Shown: positions 56,030 through 64,000 of the stretch, piece after piece
How positions within the stretch are numbered: the first letter of the stretch is position 1
Layout of the letters: each line of letters begins with the position of its first letter
Source of the DNA: Sarcocystis neurona
Lineage: Eukaryota; Apicomplexa; Conoidasida; Eucoccidiorida; Sarcocystidae
NCBI GenBank assembly: GCA_000727475.1
Contig: KL647288.1
Location: 8,769,414 to 8,833,413 of the forward strand
Length of the DNA stretch: 64,000 bases
Direction: 5' to 3'
The notes under the pieces: generated by a model
Told to the model about the DNA's origin: nothing
Databases searched by the model: none
What the model saw: only the letters and a program-made list of their open reading frames with translations
Made by a program: the position numbers and the translations under genes

Positions 56030-59000
56030 TCATTGCTGCTTCATAAAAAATGGAAGCCAGCCAGCGAGTCCTTTCCTGTTCTGCGTTTCTTCCGCCTTTT
56101 CCCCTTCGTCTGCACGAGGTGGGCTGCCCTCTGCGTGCCTGCTGCGAGATCTTCTTCGACGAAGAAATCCTGAGCAAACTGCATCTGCTGCGGCTGCGGC
56201 TCCTTCCCCTGCTGCTGCACTAGAGCGGCCGCGGAACGCCTGCTGCTGCTGAAGCATCGCCACGTACGTAGGGTAGCTTGCGGCTGCTGTTGTGCATGGC
56301 ACGAGGGAAGCTTCGATGGCACCGTAGCTGCTGGGATTGGAGCTGCTAATGCATGCAGTGAGATGACTCGCAGCGGCCGCACACCCCTGCGCTGCTTCCT
56401 CCGCTAGACAATCTGCGAGCGCTGCTGCTGCTTCGGGCCAGCCCTGGACTGGGGGGAGTCCTCTCAACGACGTTGCTGCCTCATTTCTGCTGCTGCTGCT
56501 GCTGCGAAGACCGGCGTGGACGCCTGCTCCTGCGTGTATCGAATTTCTCCCGCGTTCTTGTCGACTCGTACAGAAGGAATGGGGGGCTGCAGACTGATGC
56601 GCCTTTGCGGCTACAGGCGTGTCTGGATCCACGGCAAAACTGTCTCGGCCTCCCCGGCGTTGCTGCTGCTCTCTCCCCCGCGACAGCCGTAGCAGCTGCT
56701 GCCCTCCCTGCTGCTGCTGCGGCATAGAACCACGGTGGCACATCCGCGGCTGCTCCGTCTCCTCGAAGGTTTCGCTTTGCTGGTGCTGCTGCTGGTGCCT
56801 TTCCTGCTGTTGCTGCGTCCACAGCTGCTGCTGCCATGGCTGCTTCCTAGCGTGCTGCGCGTCCTGCGGTTCGTATTGCTGCTGTGGGCACTGCTGCGGG
56901 GCCCACTGCTGCTGCTGCGTCGGTTGCTGCTGCTGCAGCCACTTGTGCTGCTGCGACCACTGCCGCTGCTGCTGCCACAGGGGGTGCTGTGGATGCTGCT
57001 GTCTGCGCCAGCGCAGCTGCTGCTGCTGCCATGCTTGCTGCCAAGTCTGCTGCCTCTTGTCATCAGCGGGCAGTTGGACTTTCTCTTCGCCACTGGCCGA
57101 TAGCACACTGCTGCGTCCGCGTTGTTCCTGATCTTGCTGCAGTCTGTCTGCGCTGCACCTGCCCACCCCACAGTCACGCTGCCAGTGCTGCTGCTCGCGC
57201 CCCTGCTGCGTCGCTGTCGACCGTCGGAGAGACAGTCCCGCTGCGGAAGGCGGCGCGCGCAGGCCGTGGCCGCGGTTTCTCTTCTCCCCCGCAGGGGATC
57301 GCCCTCCGAGACTTCTCTGCCACCCTGCTTTTCCCGCTGCATGCGGCATCGGTCTCGTCTCGATACGCAAGTCTTGGACGCACAAATTCGAAAGCCTGCT
57401 GGGGATGCTGCTGCTGTTCTCTTCCTCTCTGCTACCACCATCCCCACCTGCTGCTGCTACCGGTGCTGCGACTGCTGCCTTCCCGAATGCTTCTCCCTTG
57501 CGCGCAACAACGCTGCCAGTCGCTGCTTCGTCGTTCACGTGTTCGTCCTTCTGCTCCTGAGGCTCCCGGCACAGCTCATGCTGTGGAGTGGGGTACCCCA
57601 CCTCCCCTTCCGGGGAGCCTCTGCTAGGAGAAAGACGCGCTGCTGCAGGCGGTCGCTGCAACTCTCTCGCTGCTGCTCCTGCAGAGCAGCCTGCAGGACG
57701 CGATGCCGGAGACACATGCGTCACATTTCCTTTCGTCGCGCGCGTCCCCGTACCAGCAGCACCCCTCCGCGGCTGCCACTCGCACAGCCGGTGCTGCTGT
57801 TGGTGTCGCTGAAGCTGCTGTTGCTGCTGTCGCTCCGGGTCGTCTTCCTGCTGATGCTGTTGCTGCAGCCACCATGACTTCGTCTGCGCTACAGCTCTCG
57901 CTTGCTGTCTCGTTGGCTGCTGCTGCTGCTGCACCGGTGCGTACGTTGTCGCCGCTGCAGATTTGCTCCGGCTGGTTCCTGCATGCGCCGCGAGGGCCTG
58001 GGCACCAAGACTGGGTGACGTTTGCAGGCGAGCGCCCACTTGTCTGCCGGTGCTGCTGTGGAGTAAATCGTCTCCACTCTCTGAAGAAGACGCAGAAGCA
58101 AGGCTGCCGCCGCTGGATGGCCCTCGACCAGCGAGAAGCGAAAAGGCCCGCCCGGGCTGCCGCGGCAGCTCTCCATCCTCCCGCTTCTGCTCAGGACCCT
58201 CCGATAGTACTCCTGTTTTCCCAGAAGCTGCAGCAGCAACAGATGGAGAGCTTGAAGAAGCAGAGCGCACTGTAGGCTGCACTAAAGGGGACGTTCTAAC
58301 ACCGGCAGAAGGGAAAATTGAAGAATCGCTTGAATTTGGACTGCAGTCCACCTGCTGGTTGGAACCCTGCAGAGCGGCAGCAGCAGCGGCCTGCATCTGG
58401 AATGGGCTGGGGTACCGTGGAACATTAAAGGGAAAGGGTGTAGTACCACCGGAAGCGAAACGAGGCGGCTGGTGATGGGTAAAAAGTGGAAAGAGAGCAA
58501 AGTTTGTCTGCCGCAACGCCACGTCCGCGGTTGCTGCTGCTTTCGCTGACCCCAGACTCGCAGCACTTGGGGCTGTGCTGTTGTCGTCCGGCCGACCTGA
58601 GCTAGGTGGCAGGCGCTGCGGAGGAGAAGGAACCGCATGGTTGTAAACCAGAAGTGGAACCTGCCTCTGCTTCTGCTGCCCCTCCTTGTGGTGTAGAGAA
58701 GCGGCCGTTAGCCAGATCTCCTGCTGCCGCTTCCACTGCTGCTGCCACTGTTGTTCCGCAGAGGTCGCATGCGAACGCAGCTGCTGCAGCGGGTGACCGT
58801 ATGTCTGCCGCTCCTGTGAGGAGGCGTGTACGTACTGCTGCTGCTGTTGTGGTTTTGGGCCTGCTTCTTCAGCTGCGCGTGCGTATTGCTGCTGTTGCTG
58901 TTGCTCCAACGCTGCCTCTGCAGTTCGTAGTTTCTGATCTCCTGGGTGTTGTTGTGGCTGTTCTTCCCGCGCCGTAGCTGCGTAGAGGACGGCCTGCTGC

Positions 59001-60897
59001 TCTTGCTGCGGCCAGTCGCCGGTCTCTTGTTGCGCTGGCTGCCGCACCGGGCAGTCGAAGAAAGGAAGAGCAGCGCTACTAACAGCCAACGAAGTCAGCT
59101 GGCCGGCGGATTTCTTCACCTGAGCAGGGAAAAAAGAAGTCGGGGCGCCTGGATGCGTCCCCAGAACAGCTACTCCTTCCTTCCCCTATACAGATCAAAC
59201 ACACAGTGAAACACCCCCACACGCATATCCACATATATATATATAAATGTGAATGTAGATAGGCACTCGAGATGCATATATATAAAAATATTCAGATGGG
59301 TCCACACTTCCAGATATATACCATACATACACCTTTACGCATATATATATATATATATATGTATAGATAGATATATACGTAAACTGGAGTTCCTGGACCA
59401 GTGCACGTGTATGTGCAGCTTGGCGTCAACCCGCTCTCGGCTTTGTGTGTATATACGTGGATGCGCCTTAACACACAGGCGTGGAATTCACACCTACACA
59501 TCTGGATGTTTTCCTTTGTGGGACAGACGCAGACAGCTTATCTGCTAGATGTGTAAGCCCTTCTGCGTCTGTTTTTTTGTTGTCTAGTTTCTTCCAGGAA
59601 TTCACTCATGTGTGCATGTTTGCATCCGGAGGCATGCGCGGATGCAGGTGTATGAGGTGGAACAGCGCCACCGCGTCCGTCCAAAAGGGCGCAGAGAGAC
59701 ACAGCTGCAGGGAGCCTGAGCCGCAGGCGTGCCTGTTGTTGTCCCTGCACACGCATGTCCTTCCTGCTGCCTTTCCCGTGCTTTGATTTGTCTAATTCTC
59801 CTCTGTGGTGAGACGTCTTTCGGCGCGAGAGAAGTGTGTGTCTGCGTCAGTCACAGGTCAGCGATCTGCGCCGGAGGTATCGCACGTTTCTTCGTCTTGA
59901 GGGAGGAGCCTGCAGAACTTCCACCAGTGCGCGGTGACCTTTTTGCAGGTGCATATACGAACCACGCACACGTTCCTCGCTCTCTGTTCACGCAGTTGTT
60001 TAGGAGGATTCACTACTTGAGAAACAGAGGCCCACACATCTGCTTCTGCAGAGAGGACTAAACTGCGTCGACCAGGCCCCCGGTATATACTCCGGAGAGT
60101 TCAGCAGACCTTCGCCCACACAAACTTTTCCCGTGCCAGCGCGCTTCGCTGTATGTGCCCTGTGCGCTATCACAAGCGTGCGTAGAATGTGAGGTCCAGC
60201 CATTCAACAAACGCAGAGATATCCATACGTACGTGTATATACACATAGATGCACAGAAAAAGAGATACACACACACATTCACACATGCACATAAGCTCCC
60301 TCCCCTCTATGTATATTTGTGTGTAGCTTTACATCCACATGTATCTGTACATAAGTGTAACGGAGAAAAAGTGAAGCACGTGTACAGTCGGCTCACTGTT
60401 CATCCGGAAAATAACGCCTGGTGCGAGGGTGCTCACAGAAACTTCACTTCCACTTCAAACAAAAAAAAACAAATGCAGGTAGTTCCTCCCACCTCCTTCC
60501 AGCTGTTGAGAACCACAAAACGGCGCATGTAACTAACTGCGTCTCTGTGACGGGAGGCGGTTTGTCCATTGGCCTTTCCCCCTACGTCAAACCGAAGATG
60601 CAGCAACACTAGAGCGCAGCAGAAGCGTGAGAAGAGCAGAGGCTCAACGCCCTCTCCGCAGCAGCGGCTGAATATTCGAAAAAAAATTCCGCGGGAAAGT
60701 CGCTGAGCCACAGAGGCGACCCCTGCCCGACAAGCCCTACGGGAGGAAAGAAAGGCTTCGTTCCGCCGCCCGGCAGGGAGAAAGCTATGCGGAGAAAAGG
60801 CTACGCATGCAAACATACATACGTAGATATTCACCTTTGCTTGACGCTGCGGCAGCAGCGTCATGGGAGGAAGCTTCTCTGTGTCGCTCGGCTGCAT
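56030..60897 (-). CDS. Gln-rich low-complexity protein, about 1,050 residues, two exons
   Basis: Exon 1 is 60897-60835 (ATG, 21 codons, reads MQPSDTEKLPPMTLLPQRQA) with donor AAG|GTGAATAT. Exon 2 is 59119-56030, entered after a strong polypyrimidine acceptor (TTTTTTCCCTGCTCAG) in phase 0. It carries several Gln-rich blocks (residues about 60-160, 390-440 and 680-830) written by CAG repeats, with Pro/Ser/Ala-rich and Arg-rich segments between them. The C-terminus is basic then acidic (RRRRSRSRH, later GEKAEE). I see no folded domain, signal peptide or membrane segment. Most of the chain should be disordered; nuclear or RNA-binding roles are only guesses. The intron (59120-60834) is simple-repeat and unique sequence. 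The frame continues upstream through a TAA into the ORF at 60940-62042. Confidence 0.65.
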
Positions 60898-60939
60898 GCC
60901 TAGAAGGTCTGCTCGAAACCAATGCAAACACAGGAGTGT

Positions 60940-62042
60940 TTACCTCCCGGCGCGCCAGCAGGAGAAGAGAAGAAACACGGCTGAAGGAGGAAGATGTGCA
61001 AAATTGTAGTTGGGCGCAACAAAGTATCTGTCCTTTGCTTTCGCCTGTGGTTCGCAGTTTTCTTTTTTGCCGCCGCTCACCACTGTTTTTGCCGCGCCGG
61101 TCTTCTCTTCTGCTGCAGCGCAGTAGCTGCTGTTCCCGGGCGCACGTCCCTCAGCGTGCTCTAGGGCAGAAGCAGCTGCAGCGGAGAGGCCGTGCTGGAG
61201 TGTTGGGGCTGCCGGTACTCCTCCCCCTCCATCTCCTCCGTCCGTTTCTTTTGCAGAGCCTTCGTAGAGCATGAACGCCTTCTCCCCAACGGGCACGCAG
61301 GGGGCGGCAGACGCGCCGTCGGTGTTTTTGGCTGCTGCCGCAGCAGCAGCTGTCATGCTGGTAGAGGAGGTCTCCACGGAAACAGAGCGGTATGGGCCAC
61401 TGTCTCTTCTCGCTGGTTCTCCCTTTGTTTTCGCAGCACTCGGCGAGAAAGACGCTCCCCCAGCTGAACGGCCGGATCCTGCTTTCACAGCCGAAAACAT
61501 GCAGGAAGAGGAAGAAGCAGCCGCAGCGGCGCCACAGACAACAGCAGCAGCAGCAGTGCCAAAGGCGGTCCCGGCAGGCGCAGTGGTGTTGGCCGCCGTC
61601 ATACGACCCGCAGCAGGTGGAGCGCTCTGCGAAAGGCTGTTGCTCGCATCTGCGCCTCCGTCGGCAGCATGCACTGCAACACGCCCGCCCAAAGAGGACC
61701 CAGCAGCAGCTTCTCTCCCTGCGCGAGCAGCAGCGTTGTCAGCAGCAGGCGCCATCCAGGTAGCAGCAGCGGCAGCTCTGCAAGAATGGGCAGAGCTGTT
61801 CCGACGCCGCAGAGAAGCAGCGGAGTGCGCTCGCTGTCTACTAACTGCATGATTCCACAGGCGTTCGAAAACAGGATTTTCGCCTTTCCCTGGCGGAGAA
61901 GGTACAGAGCCGCTACCGAACGAGGAAGCGGGACGCTTCGAGGTGCTGGTGCTTCTCGCCGCCAAGCAGGCGTCCCTTCCAGCCAACTGCTGCTGCATCA
62001 CATTCGGAGTCCAGAAATCGAGAAATAAAACAGCACGAGTCT
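60940..62042 (-). CDS. Ala/Ser/Gly-rich open frame, probable exon
   Basis: Open for 386 codons from 62100; after the acceptor TGTGCAG (about 62043) it reads RAVLFLDFWTPNVMQQQLAG. A long Ala/Ser/Gly-rich middle follows, then a less biased C-terminal part (EKAFMLYEGSAKETDGG; KDRYFVAPNYNFAHLPPS), ending at a TAA at 60940-60942. It is in the same frame and orientation as the Gln-rich gene 43 bp downstream, so it may be its 5' exon. A donor GTG|GTGAGCGG in the last 40 codons and the acceptor CATGCAG at about 60892 would join the two in phase 0. The overlapping plus-strand frame (61271-61852) is an Ala-rich antisense shadow. Confidence 0.5.
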
Positions 62043-62099
62043 GCACAGGCACACGAGCCGATGCCTCTGTATTCACCCACGCCTGTTCACACAAGTGCA

Positions 62100-62240
62100 T
62101 GAAAGTGTCTACACATATATGTATAATATATATATATATATATATTTATATATTTGCATAAGTACATATATGTATGCAGATGGACATATACGAAACAACT
62201 ATACATATACGTGCATGTGTATATGTACCCGCACAGGCGT
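62100..62240. repeat. TA/ACAT simple-sequence block
   Basis: A TA run at about 62127-62152, followed by CATATACGT/GTATATG motifs. Similar blocks lie at 62580-62640 and 63065-63100. No gene is evident between 62600 and 63620. Confidence 0.7.
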
Positions 62241-62301
62241 GGGTGTGGAAAACAGGGCACTTTTGCTTGATCATGCGAATGAGAATTGGACAAGTTTAAA
62301 T

Positions 62302-62564
62302 GTAGCTATTCAACGAGGCAGACGCACGGAAGAGGGGGGCCGACCGCATCTGGCGCGTAGCAGAGTTCCGTGAGAATGCCCTGCAATGAAGAAGTGTGTA
62401 GGAGCTGTACAAGAGGACCAGATATCTGGTCGCAGCAGGTGGCTGAAGGTCTCTTTGTTTCTTCTAAAACCAACCTCGGCGAAAACGCCGCATTTTTCCT
62501 CTACAAACACGACGCAGACGCGCGTGAATCTGCAAGCCTCGGCGAGAAAACACTCACCCCGTAA
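62302..62564 (-). CDS. Weak exon candidates upstream of the Ala-rich frame
   Basis: Minus-strand open frames read EEKCGVFAEVGFRRNKETF (about 62500-62400) and, after the good acceptor CTTCTTCATTGCAG, GILTELCYAPDAVGPPLP (about 62375-62306). The plus strand is also open here (62376-62564, starting with ATG), so strand is uncertain. They could be 5' exons of the gene at 60940-62042, but the phases were not made to agree. Confidence 0.22.
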
Positions 62565-63628
62565 TTATTTATAAGAATAGCGCCCGTAGATGTACACGTA
62601 TACAAATGTATACATATATATACTTATAGATAGAGGGAGACATCTCTAGATCTGGGCAAACACACGCGTGCGTTTTGTATGTGTACAGCGTGCATGTGCC
62701 TGTAGATCTGCGTGCAGCCGCCCTTCGCAAGTCGGTGTGTGCAAGCACAGGTATTTATATGGCGACACGGACAGGCAAACAACTTACAGAGAAGGATGAA
62801 TCTGTGCCTACATATAGAAATTTACGTATGCAGGCATCTACTTAATGCGGCGTGCAACACCCGTATGCGCTGGTACCCGCCTACGTAAAGGTGCATACGG
62901 AAGGTCTCGTACGGACCTTCGGGAGTAACTCGAGACTGCCGTCGCACACTGCAGTCCCCATGCAACTGATATGTTGCAGATACGGATAGGCGTACATATG
63001 TATGATGGGGGCACACGCTTCACACACTTGGGTGCATATAAACGGACGCATACACATGTACGCACAAACGTATATATGTATATATATATATATGTATCCA
63101 GAGCAGGGACACTCACTTGTAGGTACACAACAATCAAAGTAAACGTGTTGATATACAACGTGTACATTTATGTGTAGATCTGCATGTGGTACTCTTACAT
63201 GCATATAGCGTTGGTGTCACCGCACATACATGTATAAATATCCGCGTAACAGTAATGCGCTCAAATGCGTATACGTTTGCAATATCTTAAACAAATACAT
63301 ATGTATACCTATCTGTACACGTGTGCGGGTCCAGGCGGACACACGGCCGAGGCCGCCTCGTGAAGTCGGCCATTTAGAATAGGAAGCTGCCAGCTTTATC
63401 TCAATATGTTCAGAGTGTCGCGCACCTTGGCCTGAGCATGAACAAGTCGTTATTTTCTTTTTTACAAAAAAGTGTGTACATGTGGGTGTCTTCGGCCATT
63501 CATAGCATAGGCGCACACCAACCCATAACTATTTTCATAAGCGAACACACGTATAGGTAGAGATCAAAACCTGAAGAAAACGAAGAAAGCGACAGAGAGG
63601 AAGGCGCCTATACGTGCGTTTAGGCTTT

Positions 63629-63706
63629 ATGAACTCTACCAACACGCACGCAGACATAATGGCTTGGCAGCCTCTAGCGTCCTCAAGCGTCGATCCTCTT
63701 ACTGCT
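63629..63706 (+). CDS. Possible first exon
   Basis: ATG at 63629 opens 26 codons (MNSTNTHADIMAWQPLAS...) and meets a strong donor CTGCT|GTAAGTC in phase 0. The downstream exons would lie beyond the window. The minus strand also reads openly here (LEDARGCQAIMSACVLVEF) with donor-like AC|GTATAG, so strand is not decided. Confidence 0.25.
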
Positions 63707-64000
63707 GTAAGTCTAGGGCGTTCTCTTCTCTTCCCCATGCCAAAGGACGCGTGTGTTTCTCTGCGCGTGCACACCTATATATATACACAAGATGCACATA
63801 TATAGAAATGTACGCTTGCACACCGGTAGATACATATGTGGGTGCACCTGCGTACGAAACTATGTGTGTGTGTACAGACGTCGGTGCTGCACAGGGACGT
63901 TTATATATGCCGGAAATGCACACATGCGTATTCTTTTACACATATATAAGCACATATGTGTAGCAATGTAGTGGAAGCGGTTCAAAGTCTGTTATTTTCG

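Noticed and set aside
61271..61852. A plus-strand Ala-rich frame of 193 codons
   Set aside because: Antisense shadow of the longer minus-strand frame, whose ends carry non-repetitive protein-like sequence and splice sites.

Overview
The window looks like nuclear DNA of an apicomplexan of the Eimeria type. Reasons: intron-rich genes with consensus GT..AG boundaries; very abundant CAG/CTG triplet tracts in introns and in coding sequence (poly-Gln, poly-Ala and poly-Ser runs); long intergenic and intronic blocks of TA, ACAT and GATA simple repeats; and a large fungal/protist-type NAD-glutamate dehydrogenase. The genus is an inference; I cannot name the species. There is one assembly gap (35448-35899).

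Layout. (1) About 0.3-13.4 kb, minus strand: a multi-exon gene for a tandem B-box zinc-finger / coiled-coil protein. I rebuilt it from 11 exons whose phases agree, ending at a TGA at 323-325; its 5' end is not resolved. (2) 14.5-17.0 kb, minus strand: further coding exons without a recognised family, and an intronless Pro/Ala-rich ORF with an internal peptide repeat. They may be separate genes or the front of gene 1. (3) 17.0-24.5 kb: a stretch poor in triplet repeats in which I find no convincing gene, containing a perfect 83-bp tandem duplication. (4) 24,580-49,517, plus strand: NAD-specific glutamate dehydrogenase, 15 exons joining without a frame break to 1,207 codons plus stop over 25 kb. 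Each intron has its own repeat type (purine-rich, TA/ACAT, GATA, CTG, CAG). (5) 50.1-55.9 kb, minus strand: fragments of one to three unrecognised genes with reasonable splice sites, at low to moderate confidence. (6) 56.0-60.9 kb, minus strand: a Gln-rich protein of about 1,050 residues with one intron. (7) 60.9-62.0 kb, minus strand: an Ala/Ser/Gly-rich reading frame in the same frame as gene 6 and separated from it by a single TAA. (8) 62-64 kb: simple repeats and weak exon candidates.

Most long open frames in this window are shadows of triplet repeats or purine tracts and are not listed as genes. The glutamate dehydrogenase would oxidatively deaminate glutamate to 2-oxoglutarate with NAD and so link amino-acid and carbon metabolism. 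The B-box protein is probably a protein-protein interaction or scaffold factor. I see no operon-like or pathway link between the genes.
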